The position numbers were made by a program, and so were the translations under genes. The notes under the pieces were generated by a model that was not told the origin of the DNA, ran no database searches, and saw only the letters and a program-made list of their open reading frames with translations. This document shows positions 27,628 to 36,002 of a stretch of DNA of 64,000 nt, piece by piece. Source of the stretch: Candidatus Nanopelagicales bacterium. Lineage in GTDB: Bacteria; Actinomycetota; Actinomycetes; S36-B12; GCA-2699445. The number at the start of each line of letters is the position of its first letter. Positions within the stretch are counted from its first letter, which is position 1. Location: positions 32,228-96,227 of the forward strand of contig JAUYJT010000027.1 of assembly GCA_030700225.1 (NCBI GenBank), written 5' to 3'.

Positions 27628-29753
27628 GCGCTGCTGGGGCGCGGCCAGTTCAGGGACCCCTCGCGCGACTGGCGGAGGCGCACGGGGTGGCGCTTGAGTA
27701 CTACGACCAGTCGGGGCAACGCCACGTCATCAGCAGAAGCTCTGTGATCGCCGTGCTGCGGTCCCTTGGCGTGCGGGCGGCCACCTCCGATGAGGTCCGC
27801 ACGGCGTTGCGCGAGGCCGACTCGCATGACTGGGGCCTGATGCTTCCGCCGGTGGTTGTGTGCGGACAGGACCGGGGCGCTGAATTCTGGGTCAACACGC
27901 CGACGGGTGAGGCGGCTGAGGTGAGCGTAGCTTTCGAATCCGGCAGTGCTAGCGCCCCACTCGAACCGCTGGACAGGCCCCGGCGCTCCCGCCGGATCGA
28001 GGGCGCCAGCGTACGCAGATCGTGGTTCGAAATCCCAGCGGGTTTGCCGCTTGGATGGCACGAGGTACGGGCGGTGTCGCCATCGCGCACCGGGTCCTGT
28101 GCGTTGGTAGTGACGCCGACGAGACCTGACAGCGAGCTTCCCGGGCGGCTCTGGGGTGTGATGGCCCAGATCTACGCGCTGCGATCCTCGCGGTCCTGGG
28201 GGATAGGGGACTTGGCCGATCTGAGGGAACTCACAGCTTGGACAGGCCGCTCGCTGGGCGCGGGCTTCTGCCTGGTCAACCCGCTGCACGCCGGCCGCGT
28301 GGTACCGCCCATAGTCAACTCGCCCTACCTGCCGAGCAGTCGCCGCTTCGTCGATCCGCTGTACCTGAGAGTGGAAGACATTGTTGAGTACGGCCTGTTG
28401 CCGGATGAGGACAGGGTCGCGGCCCAAGCTGAGGCCGCCAAGTGGGCGGTAGTGGATCGAAGCTCAGAGTTGCTCGACCGTCAGAAGTGCTGGGAGTCCA
28501 AGTCACGTGCGCTTGAGTCTGTCTACAGGGTCCCCATGGGCCCAGGGCGCCAGGCCCAGTTCGAGGCATACGTCGCCAGTCAGGGTGATGGATTGCGACT
28601 GTTCGCGACGTGGTGCGCGCTGACAGAGGAGTACGGGCCCGTATGGCGTCAGTGGCCCCTGGCCCTGCGCGACCCGTACAGCCGCGACGTGGCACTGGAG
28701 GCGGACCGCTTGTCCGGACGGGTCGGGTTCTACTGCTGGCTCCAATGGCAGGCTGACCAGCAACTGGCCGCCGTCGAACAAGCGGCCGAAGGTGTGGGCA
28801 TGCCGATTGGCGTGATCCATGATCTGGCTGTCGGTGTGCATGTGGACTCGGCGGACTCCTGGTACCTAGGTGACGTCTTCGCCGAAGGAGTTCACGTGGG
28901 GGCGCCTCCGGATGCTTACAACCAGCTCGGTCAGGACTGGACCCAGCCTCCCTGGCATCCGCGGCGTTTGGCGGAACAGGCGTTCGTCCCATACCGCGAC
29001 CTGTTGAGAACCATGCTGCGCAACGCCGGGGGAATACGCGTGGACCACATCCTGGGCTTGTTCCGGCAGTGGTGGGTTCCCCAGGGTTGTCCACCGACGG
29101 AAGGCACATACGTGTCCATGGATCATGAGGCTCTCATCGGGATCCTCGTTCTGGAGGCCCATCGCGCCGGGGCGGTCGTGATCGGGGAGGATCTGGGGAC
29201 GGTCGCGGATTGGATCAGGGACTACCTGGACGAGCGGGGAATCCTAGGGACCGGCATCTTGTGGTTCGAACGGGATCGAACCGGCATGATCGTGCCCCCC
29301 GAGTCCTGGAGGGCGCGGACCCTCACAAGCGTCACTGTGCACGACTTGCCCCCGACGGCGGGCTATGTCCGCGGAGACCACGTCCGGCTCAGGGATGAGC
29401 TGGGGCTCCTGACTCGACCTCTGGCCGAAGAGGAGCGGGCGCACGAGGCTGAGATCGCCCTGTGGCGCGAGATGCTGACCGATCGGGGGTTACTGGATTC
29501 GATCGACGCGAGCCCGGCGGAGACCGTAGTCGCTCTGCACCGGCTCGCTGCGGCGTCACCGGCGATGTTGCTGGGGGTCAGCCTGCCTGATTTGACGGGG
29601 GACCGCAGAGCGCAGAACCAGCCAGGAACCGACACGGAGTACCCGAACTGGAGGGTGCCGTTGTGCGACGAACGCGGCCATGCTGTCCTGCTGGAGGACC
29701 TGTCCAAGCTTCCCCTGCTCGATCCTGTGGTTTCGGCGGTGAGAGGTTACTGA
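27624..29753 (+). CDS. malQ: 4-alpha-glucanotransferase (GH77)
   Basis: The 709-residue enzyme has the GH77 catalytic residues Asp474 (GGIRVDHILGLFR), Glu522 (VIGEDLGTV) and Asp574 (TVHDLPPTAGY). An N-terminal extension of about 170 residues before RLWGVMAQIYALRSSRSWGI is usual for the actinobacterial long form. It transfers maltodextrin segments between alpha-1,4-glucans. I use the GTG at 27624, which overlaps the amidase TGA. An earlier start inside the amidase gene is not needed. The gene ends convergently with a broken copy of the pepN 3' end, overlapping it by a few bases. Confidence 0.93.
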   Translation: MSAAGARPVQGPLARLAEAHGVALEYYDQSGQRHVISRSSVIAVLRSLGVRAATSDEVRTALREADSHDWGLMLPPVVVCGQDRGAEFWVNTPTGEAAEVSVAFESGSASAPLEPLDRPRRSRRIEGASVRRSWFEIPAGLPLGWHEVRAVSPSRTGSCALVVTPTRPDSELPGRLWGVMAQIYALRSSRSWGIGDLADLRELTAWTGRSLGAGFCLVNPLHAGRVVPPIVNSPYLPSSRRFVDPLYLRVEDIVEYGLLPDEDRVAAQAEAAKWAVVDRSSELLDRQKCWESKSRALESVYRVPMGPGRQAQFEAYVASQGDGLRLFATWCALTEEYGPVWRQWPLALRDPYSRDVALEADRLSGRVGFYCWLQWQADQQLAAVEQAAEGVGMPIGVIHDLAVGVHVDSADSWYLGDVFAEGVHVGAPPDAYNQLGQDWTQPPWHPRRLAEQAFVPYRDLLRTMLRNAGGIRVDHILGLFRQWWVPQGCPPTEGTYVSMDHEALIGILVLEAHRAGAVVIGEDLGTVADWIRDYLDERGILGTGILWFERDRTGMIVPPESWRARTLTSVTVHDLPPTAGYVRGDHVRLRDELGLLTRPLAEEERAHEAEIALWREMLTDRGLLDSIDASPAETVVALHRLAAASPAMLLGVSLPDLTGDRRAQNQPGTDTEYPNWRVPLCDERGHAVLLEDLSKLPLLDPVVSAVRGY

Positions 29754-30131
29754 GCGGCTGCGGTGGTGTCGGCGTCCTTGGCTTGGGCTCGCAGGGCCCG
29801 GACGGTCGAGTCGCGCCCTTCGGCGACGAGTCGCCGGGCCGCCGTAGTCAGAGTGCCGTCCGCCAGGAGTCGGTCGGCGGCTGCGACTGTAGCGTCTTCG
29901 ACGAGCAGGTGCGGGTACAAGAGGTTCGTCATCGACTTGGCGGTGTCCGGGGTGCGCGTTTTCCAAAGGTTCGGCAGCGACTCGAAGTAGCGATTCGCGA
30001 ACGGCCGCAGCAGATCCCGCTGCCCGGGTTGGATGAATCCAGACATCGTCGCGTTGAGAACGGCGTTGGGAAGTTCATCGGAGTCGACAGCCTGGGACCA
30101 CGCCTGGTTCTTGGCGTCAGTGGTGGGGCGA
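29747..30131 (-). pseudogene. Truncated duplicate of the pepN 3' end
   Basis: In translation this region gives about the last 100 residues of aminopeptidase N (MSGFIQPGQRDLLRPFANRY onward), almost identical to the C-terminus of the intact pepN at 31249-33834, and ends DADTTAAAQ. Homology stops at about 30131. There is no catalytic domain, promoter or convincing start, so it is a non-functional remnant. Its stop overlaps the convergent malQ end, which suggests it marks the original 3' end of pepN before a 1.5-kb insertion/duplication. Confidence 0.8.
29772..30131. repeat. 360-bp direct repeat, left copy (pepN 3' end)
   Basis: The segment aligns without gaps to 31292-31651, exactly 1520 bases away. 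Over the first roughly 345 bases I count about five mismatches. Divergence rises in the last 15-20 bases, and similarity then ends. The two copies enclose a secreted-protein gene. Confidence 0.88.
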
Positions 30132-30168
30132 TCTCAAAGAAGCTGAGGCACGCCGCCGGGTTGACACC

Positions 30169-30181
30169 GGGGGGGGGGGGG
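30169..30181. repeat. Run of 13 G upstream of the secreted NHL/FN3 gene
   Basis: A homopolymer of 13 G lies 17 bases before the ATG at 30199. This is where the promoter spacer or leader should be. Such long G tracts slip readily in replication and are typical of phase-variable switches. They are also a frequent place for sequencing errors. Confidence 0.8.
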
Positions 30182-30198
30182 CATGGGAGCGTGCGGCC

Positions 30199-31191
30199 AT
30201 GAATCTGTCGCATCGCGGTTCGGTTGTTGGTCTGGTCGTGTGGGCTGTGCTTGTGGCCCTGTTGGGGGCGCTGGTGGGAGCACCCGGGGCGTGGGCGTGG
30301 CCCGGGGGGGACACGCCCCCGGACAAGACGCTCGTCGGGGCCGCGACGGGACTGAATTCTCCTGGGGATGTGGCGTTCGATGGCTCCGGGCGGATGTACG
30401 TCACCAACTACGGCGGCGACTCGGTGACGGTGTATTCGGCGGATTGGGCCGATGGGGACACCGGCCCGGTCAAGACGCTCGCTGGCGGCGCGACGGGACT
30501 GGATGGTCCAGTGGGTGTGGCGTTCGACGGGTCTGGGCGGATGTACGTCACCAACGCCAACGGCGGCTCGGTGACGGTGTATTCGGCGTCGGCCACGGTT
30601 CCTGGTGCGGCGAGGTCGGTGGGGGGTGTGGCCGGTGATGGTCGGGCCACCGTGTCGTGGACGGCTCCGGCGTCAACTGGTGGTAGTGCTGTGACGGGGT
30701 ATCGGATTCAGCGCAGGGCTGGTTCGGGTTCTTGGTCGACTGTGGTGGGCAACACAGGCTCGGTGGCCAGGTCGCGGGTGGTCACTGGTTTGTCGAACGG
30801 GACTTCTTACACCTTCCGTGTCGCGGCTATCAACTCCGTGGGGGTGGGTGCGTTCTCGCCCGCTTCGGCGGCGGTGAAGCCGGTTGGTAAGCCGGGTAAG
30901 CCTGGCAAGCCCAAGGTGAAGGCGAAGCGTCACGGCAAGGCGCGTATCCACTGGGCCGCGTCGGCGTCCCATGGTGGGAAGGTGACGTACAAGATCCAGA
31001 AAGCGGTGAAGAAGAAGCACGGTAAGTGGAGGAAGGTCGCCTCCACCACTCGCCATAAGTGGAATGGGAAGGTTCCCGGTGCGAAGAAGGCCGCCAGGAA
31101 GGGCCGCGCGTTGTGGTTCCGGATTGTGCCCCACAACTCCGCTGGAACCGGGCCGAAGAGCAAGCACACGAAGGCCTGGATGAAGAAGTAG
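30199..31191 (+). CDS. Secreted NHL-repeat/fibronectin-III protein with basic C-terminus
   Basis: The 330-residue protein has a signal peptide (VVGLVVWAVLVALLGALVGA, cleavage near AWA). Two tandem propeller-like units of about 45 residues follow (each with GDVAFDGSGRMYVTN-type and SVTVYSA motifs), then one fibronectin type III domain (about residues 135-225, VSWTAPASTGGSAVTGYRIQ). A second, very Lys-rich FN3-like domain follows (KAKRHGKARIHWAASASHGG ... FRIVPHNSAGTGPKSK). It is probably exported and may bind wall polymers or another cell. No enzyme motif is visible. It lies between the two pepN 3'-end copies behind a 13-G tract, so it was probably acquired with or by that rearrangement. Confidence 0.75.
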   Translation: MNLSHRGSVVGLVVWAVLVALLGALVGAPGAWAWPGGDTPPDKTLVGAATGLNSPGDVAFDGSGRMYVTNYGGDSVTVYSADWADGDTGPVKTLAGGATGLDGPVGVAFDGSGRMYVTNANGGSVTVYSASATVPGAARSVGGVAGDGRATVSWTAPASTGGSAVTGYRIQRRAGSGSWSTVVGNTGSVARSRVVTGLSNGTSYTFRVAAINSVGVGAFSPASAAVKPVGKPGKPGKPKVKAKRHGKARIHWAASASHGGKVTYKIQKAVKKKHGKWRKVASTTRHKWNGKVPGAKKAARKGRALWFRIVPHNSAGTGPKSKHTKAWMKK

Positions 31192-31248
31192 TCTCGGCCG
31201 GTGCGCTGCCGCCGTGGTGCCCTTGGGTCGGATGCTTGGTGGGATCGG

Positions 31249-33834
31249 CTAGGGCTGGCGCGACGGTGACCTGGAGCCCGACACGGCACCAGCGTCCTTG
31301 GCTTGGGCTCGCATGGCCCGGACGGTCGAGTCGCGCCCTTCGGCGACGAGTCGCCGGGCCGCCGTAGTCAGAGTGCCGTCCGCCAGGAGTCGGTCGGCGG
31401 CTGCGACTGTAGCGTCTTCGACGAGCAGGTGCGGGTACAAAAGGTTCGTCATCGACTTGGCGGTGTCCGGGGTGCGCGTCTTCCAAAGGTTCGGCAGCGA
31501 CTCGAAGTAGCGATTCGCGAACGGCCGCAACAGATTCCGCTGCCCGGGTTGGATGAATCCAGACATCGTCGCGTTGAGAACGGCGTTGGGAAGTTCATCG
31601 GAGTCGACAGCCTGGGACCACGCCTCGTCCTTGGCCTCGGCAGTGGGGCGAGCCGCGAGAGCCAGTGCCTTGTGACGCTGTCCTGTGGATGTCGCGTCCC
31701 TGGCCGCTTCGGCTTCGATCCGTTCGCTATCGGCCCTGCCTCTGGCGGCGAGTCGCTGGAGCAGATGCCACCGCAGGTCCGCGTCGATCACCAGCCCGGG
31801 GAGGGTCTGGTCGCCAGCGAGCAGAGCGGCCACGGTGTCGAGTTGGACCGGGGTCGTCGCGAAGGAAGCGAATCCGCGTATGTGCGCGAGTTGAAGGTCG
31901 CTGCCGGGTTCTCCGGACTCCGCCAGTCCCAGCAGGTGATCGGCGAGCTTGACGGAGTACCGGTCGCTGTTCTCGGGGCAGGCGTATTGGTCGATCGCCG
32001 CTCGCGCTTGCATGAGTGCGGCGTGAACCGTTGCCACCTCAGTTTCAGCCGCCAGCCCGGAGATGAGCAGGTCGATGAAGTCTCCGCAAGACATCTCGGC
32101 GTCCCTGGTCATGTCCCACGCAGCGCCCCAGAGCAGAGTCCGGGCCATGGGGTCGTCAACCAGTCCGAGATGCCGCACCGCGGTGCGCGCCGAGACGTCG
32201 TCGAGGCGGATCTTGGCGAAGGTCTGGTCACCGTCATTGAGCAGGATCAGGTCCGGCCAAACAGCGCCGACCAGGTCGGGTACTGGAGTGCACGAGCCAG
32301 TGACATCCATCTCGATCAGCGAGTAGCGATGGACGCGTTGACCCTCGTTCCGGTACAGGCCGATGCCGATTCGGTGATCGCGCAGAACTTCAGGCAGACC
32401 CGGAGGTGAAGTCGGTGGCTCCTGGACGATAGTGGCCGACGTGATCACTCCCTTGTCGTCCGAGGTGGATTCCAAGCGCAGCAAGTTGACGCCGGCAGTT
32501 CGCAGCCACTGCCCGGTCCACCCGCTCAGGTCACGACCGCTCGCGGCCTCAAGGTGTCGCAGCAGATCGTCCAGCTCCGTGTTCTGCCACGCGTATTCGC
32601 TGAAGTAGGCGCGAATCCCCTCCAGGAACTTATCCTCGCCGACCCACGCCACGAGCTGCTTGAGGGCGCTGGCCCCCTTGGCGTAGGTGATGCCGTCGAA
32701 GTTGACGTCAACAGCGGCCAGATCCGTCATGTCCGCCGCGATCGGGTGGGTCGAAGGAAGTTGGTCCTGCTTGTAGGCCCAGACCTTGCGCATCGCCGCG
32801 AACGACGTCCACGCTTCTGTGTAGCGCGTCGCCTTGATCGACGAGTAGTGCGCCGCCCACTCCGCGAATGACTCATTCAGCCAAAGGTCATCCCACCACT
32901 TCATCGTGACAAGATCCCCGAACCACATGTGAGCCAGCTCGTGCAGGATCGTGTTGGCACGCTGCTCATACGCGGTGCGAGTGACTCGGCTGCGGAATAC
33001 CAGGTCCTCCAGGATCGTGACGCAGCCAGCGTTCTCCATCGCTCCGGAGTTGAACTCTGGGACGAACAACTGGTCGTACTTGGAGAATGGGTAGGGCTGG
33101 CCGAACTCCGACTCATACAGACCGAAGCCTTGCTTGGTGAGCTGGAGGATCTCGTCGGAGTCCAGGTACTCGCTCAGGCTCCGGCGGCAGAACACGCCCA
33201 GGGGGTAGGTCCCGTGTATGCCGGTGTACTCATCCCTCACGCAGTAGTAGGGGCCGGCGACTAGCGCTGTGATGTAGGTAGCCACACGCGGCGTCGGCGT
33301 GAAGTCCCACCGCGCCGTGCCAGCATCCGCTGGCTTGGACTCGGGAGTCGGGGAGTTTGAGGTAACCGTCCAGTGGTCCGGCGCGGTGACTGACAGCTGA
33401 AAGGTGGCCTTCAGATCTGGCTGCTCGAAGCACGCGTACATCCTGCGCGCGTCGGCGGTCTCGAATTGCGTGTACAGGTAGATCTCGTCGTCGACCGGGT
33501 CAACGAAGCGGTGAAGTCCCTCGCCGGTGCGCATGTAGGCGCCGTCCGCCTCGACGATGAGTTCGTTCGCCACGCCAAGACCGTCGAGACTGATGCGGAA
33601 GCCGTTATACGCCGACGCCGGGTCGATTTCCCGTCCGTTGAGGACAATGCGACGAACTTCTGGCGCGATCAGATCGATCCAACTCGAGTCCGTCTTCGCG
33701 TTGAAGTTGACCCTAGTCGTGGTGCCGAACCTTCTCGGGCCCTTGGTCAGATCGAGCTCGACCTCATAGGCAACTACGCGCACGTTCGCTGAGCGATCGC
33801 CCGCTTCAGTTCGTGTGATGTTCGCGTCGGCCAT
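31249..33834 (-). CDS. pepN: Aminopeptidase N (M1 family)
   Basis: The 861-residue zinc metallopeptidase has the exopeptidase motif GAMEN about 35 residues before the HELAHMWFGD zinc site at residue 298, with the third ligand Glu in WLNESFAEW. An ERAP1-like C-terminal helical domain follows. It removes N-terminal residues from peptides in the cytosol. GGGAGGAGTCC before the ATG is a strong ribosome site. The last roughly 10 residues (AGAVSGSRSPSRQP) differ from the DADTTAAAQ end preserved in the duplicate at 29747, so the present C-terminus appears to have been replaced by the rearrangement. Confidence 0.95.
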   Translation of the reverse strand: MADANITRTEAGDRSANVRVVAYEVELDLTKGPRRFGTTTRVNFNAKTDSSWIDLIAPEVRRIVLNGREIDPASAYNGFRISLDGLGVANELIVEADGAYMRTGEGLHRFVDPVDDEIYLYTQFETADARRMYACFEQPDLKATFQLSVTAPDHWTVTSNSPTPESKPADAGTARWDFTPTPRVATYITALVAGPYYCVRDEYTGIHGTYPLGVFCRRSLSEYLDSDEILQLTKQGFGLYESEFGQPYPFSKYDQLFVPEFNSGAMENAGCVTILEDLVFRSRVTRTAYEQRANTILHELAHMWFGDLVTMKWWDDLWLNESFAEWAAHYSSIKATRYTEAWTSFAAMRKVWAYKQDQLPSTHPIAADMTDLAAVDVNFDGITYAKGASALKQLVAWVGEDKFLEGIRAYFSEYAWQNTELDDLLRHLEAASGRDLSGWTGQWLRTAGVNLLRLESTSDDKGVITSATIVQEPPTSPPGLPEVLRDHRIGIGLYRNEGQRVHRYSLIEMDVTGSCTPVPDLVGAVWPDLILLNDGDQTFAKIRLDDVSARTAVRHLGLVDDPMARTLLWGAAWDMTRDAEMSCGDFIDLLISGLAAETEVATVHAALMQARAAIDQYACPENSDRYSVKLADHLLGLAESGEPGSDLQLAHIRGFASFATTPVQLDTVAALLAGDQTLPGLVIDADLRWHLLQRLAARGRADSERIEAEAARDATSTGQRHKALALAARPTAEAKDEAWSQAVDSDELPNAVLNATMSGFIQPGQRNLLRPFANRYFESLPNLWKTRTPDTAKSMTNLLYPHLLVEDATVAAADRLLADGTLTTAARRLVAEGRDSTVRAMRAQAKDAGAVSGSRSPSRQP
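31292..31651. repeat. 360-bp direct repeat, right copy (inside intact pepN)
   Basis: This is the partner of 29772-30131 and lies inside the coding region of the intact pepN. The left boundary, near codon 850, is where the intact gene's C-terminus departs from that of the duplicate. Confidence 0.88.
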
Positions 33835-33900
33835 TCGGACTCCTCCCGACGCGGAGATCCTCGCAGGTTCGAACGGCCCTCGCCGCCGCTTCAGCCAGCG

Positions 33901-34371
33901 CTACGTCTTTGCGATTACGACGGTCTCGGAAACTGTCACCTTGCCACTGTCGCCCGACACGGTCACGCTCACCTTGATGTCGCCCTTGGTCCAGAGCACG
34001 ACCGCGCCGACCTCACTGCTGCCAAACGAGCTGGTCTGCTTGAAGCCAGCCGACTCAAACGCGCTCCCCAGTTGTTGGGTGACTGCCTTGGCGTCACCGG
34101 GGCCCTCGAAGCCAGCGGACAAGCTCTTCCCGGCTTCTGTCGCGAATTGCGTGGAAGTCTGGACCGTCAACCCTTCAGGAACGGGCACATCGGCCGGCCA
34201 CTCGTCAGGCAGCGTCGCCGAGTCGCTAACAGAACCCTCGACCCCGGGGGCCGAGAAATCGACGCTACCTTCGGGGGCCACCTGGACCGACCCGCTGCAT
34301 CCAGCGACGAGCAGCGCCGCACCCGCGGCCAGAACTAGGCCCGGGAGCTTCAGGGGAATGCGGGTAGCCAT
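33901..34371 (-). CDS. Predicted lipoprotein, unknown function
   Basis: The 156-residue protein has a lipoprotein signal: MATRIPLKLPGLVLAAGAAL followed by the lipobox LVAGC (Cys at about residue 25). After processing it should be anchored to the outer face of the membrane. The mature part has LPDEWPADVPVPEGL and a repeated beta-strand character at the C-terminus (VVLWTKGDIKVSVTVSGDSG). No catalytic motif is seen. It lies between pepN and the truncated tRNA-Gly copy. Confidence 0.8.
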   Translation of the reverse strand: MATRIPLKLPGLVLAAGAALLVAGCSGSVQVAPEGSVDFSAPGVEGSVSDSATLPDEWPADVPVPEGLTVQTSTQFATEAGKSLSAGFEGPGDAKAVTQQLGSAFESAGFKQTSSFGSSEVGAVVLWTKGDIKVSVTVSGDSGKVTVSETVVIAKT

Positions 34372-34444
34372 AGTTGCCTCCAGTGTTCGCCAAGATGGCG
34401 TTATCGAATTCCAAGACTACACGGAGCGTAGGGAAGCTCGACGA

Positions 34445-34494
34445 GAGCGGGTGACGGGGATCGAACCCGCACCACCAGCTTGGAAGGCTGGGGC
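34445..34494 (-). repeat. Truncated tRNA-Gly copy (att-like direct repeat, distal end)
   Basis: Exactly 50 bases are identical to 36002-36051 and cover the 3' part of tRNA-Gly (anticodon stem-loop, variable loop, T arm, acceptor 3' strand and flank). After position 34494 the sequence diverges and no 5' half exists, so this is not a tRNA gene. Duplication of a tRNA 3' end is the standard scar of site-specific integration. Confidence 0.9.
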
Positions 34495-34555
34495 ATTGCG
34501 CGAACGATCCTCGGGTGTTCGGCCGTCGGGGCAGGTCAGCGGCGATGGCGCCGCT

Positions 34556-34640
34556 ACGAAAGGATCCGTGGGTTTCCTTGCGTAACGGAGAACTCAGCGC
34601 TACCTTGGTGTTACGAAAGGATCAGGACCGTTCCTTTCGT
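34556..34640. promoter_or_regulatory. Two matching palindromes upstream of fic (operator candidates)
   Basis: Two 28-base palindromes with the same arms lie 57 bases apart. One is at 34556-34583 (ACGAAAGGA ... TTCCTTGCGT, one arm mismatch) and one at 34613-34640 (ACGAAAGGA ... TCCTTTCGT, perfect). A single further half-site CGAAAGGATC occurs near 34653. The arrangement suggests cooperative binding by a dimeric regulator, perhaps the winged-helix end of the Fic protein itself. Confidence 0.55.
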
Positions 34641-34675
34641 AGCAGCCATCTCCCGAAAGGATCGCTCCACTGCCC

Positions 34676-35938
34676 GTGCTCGTCGACTGTCTCTGGGAAG
34701 GGGGCGGATACGGATCTCGCCGTGACCGCCAGCCCTTGCGCTTTCGGGCCTTCGTGCCCGATTCGATCGCGCGCTGGGACCGACCGCTTGCCGGTCGCGC
34801 CGCAGAGGCTGTCTCGGTGGCGACCGCCGCGCTGAGCGAGCTCCAAGCGGTGGGCCCCGGTCATGACCTCGAGGCCCTCGCCACCACGTTGCTGCGAGCG
34901 GAAGCCCTCGGGTCCTCGTTCATCGAGGGCTTGCGGGCTTCGAACAAGCGTCTGGCGCTCGCGGTCTACGAGCCCGTTGCGGCCGACCCAACGGCACGGG
35001 CCGTGCTCGGTAACGTCCGCGCGATGGAGCGCGCGATCGAGATGGGCACGGAACGAAGTGGGTTCCAACTCGATGACTTGATCGACATCCATAGGACCCT
35101 GCTCGAGGGCACAACCGAGGAGCGGTTCGCAGGCGTTGTGCGCACAGAGCAGAACTGGATCGGGCAGAACTGGATCGGCGGGCGAGGTACCAGCCCACGC
35201 GACGCCGCGTTCGTTCCTCCCCCAGCCGATCGCGTCCGACCGCTCCTCGACGATCTCGTGACATTCGTGAACCTCGACGACCTGCCCGCCGTTTCGCAGG
35301 CCGCGATCGCCCATGCCCAGTTCGAGACCATCCACCCGTTCGGTGACGGCAACGGCCGCGCTGGCCGCTGCCTCATCCAGGTCATACTGCGGCGGCGGAA
35401 CGTCGCGCCCCGTCTCGTACCTCCGATCAGTGTCGTGCTCGCAACCAACGCGAAGCGCTACATCGCCGGACTGACCGACTTCCGTGGAGGGCGCATCGAC
35501 GACTGGATCGGTGGCTTCTCCGACGCAGTCACGCTGGCTGCTCGGAGCACGGAGGTTCTCCAGACGCAGATCGACGGTCTGCTCGCGGATCTCATCGAGC
35601 GCGCCAGCTCACCGAGAACAGACTCGGTTGCTCGAAGAATCATCCTGGGACTACCGCGGCAACCCATCCTGAGCGCCGAGGTCGCGGCCACCTCCTATGA
35701 GGTGACGCCGACCGCAGCGCGCGCTGCGCTCAACCGACTTGAACAAACGGGCGTACTCGTTCCGGCTCGCGTCGGTCGTCGCCGTGATCGCGAGTGGATC
35801 AGCGACGAGCTCTTCCAGCTCCTCGACGCCTTCGAGCACGACCTCGGTGAGAGTGAAGCAGGTACGAAGCGAAGGCCTTCGCCGTCATCAACTCGACCGT
35901 CGAGACGCGAACGCTCAGCCCGTCGGTTGGCAGACTGA
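34676..35938 (+). CDS. Fic-domain protein with N-terminal inhibitory motif and winged helix
   Basis: The 420-residue protein has the Fic active site HPFGDGNGRAGR at residue 220 (catalytic His220), which normally transfers AMP from ATP to a hydroxyl of a target protein. Residues 80-85 read SSFIEG, matching the (S/T)xxxE(G/N) inhibitory helix whose Glu blocks ATP orientation, so this is a class II, self-inhibited Fic. Residues about 315-390 form a winged-helix DNA-binding domain (ILSAEVAATSYEVTPTAARA, LNRLEQTGVLVPARVGRR). The GTG start at 34676 is my choice, but the ribosome site is weak. It is the sole gene of a tRNA-bounded element and has two palindromes upstream. The target protein is unknown. 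Confidence 0.85.
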   Translation: MLVDCLWEGGGYGSRRDRQPLRFRAFVPDSIARWDRPLAGRAAEAVSVATAALSELQAVGPGHDLEALATTLLRAEALGSSFIEGLRASNKRLALAVYEPVAADPTARAVLGNVRAMERAIEMGTERSGFQLDDLIDIHRTLLEGTTEERFAGVVRTEQNWIGQNWIGGRGTSPRDAAFVPPPADRVRPLLDDLVTFVNLDDLPAVSQAAIAHAQFETIHPFGDGNGRAGRCLIQVILRRRNVAPRLVPPISVVLATNAKRYIAGLTDFRGGRIDDWIGGFSDAVTLAARSTEVLQTQIDGLLADLIERASSPRTDSVARRIILGLPRQPILSAEVAATSYEVTPTAARAALNRLEQTGVLVPARVGRRRDREWISDELFQLLDAFEHDLGESEAGTKRRPSPSSTRPSRRERSARRLAD

Positions 35939-36002
35939 ATCTGGAGTCAACGCGGACAGTAACAATCAGCGCGCTCGATCAACCGCTCGGTCCGATGTGT
36001 GG

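Noticed and set aside
27060..28427. Minus-strand frame of 455 codons opposite the amidase/malQ junction
   Set aside because: It is antisense to two genes with complete catalytic motifs and shows no domain.
30183..30638. Alternative frame starting at the ATG in GCATGGGAGC after the G tract
   Set aside because: Its product is Gly/Arg-rich without a signal peptide or domain, while the ATG at 30199 gives a signal peptide, propeller units and FN3 domains.
34446..34494. A second tRNA-Gly gene
   Set aside because: Only the 3' 49 bases are present. The acceptor 5' strand and D arm are missing, so it is an att-type remnant.
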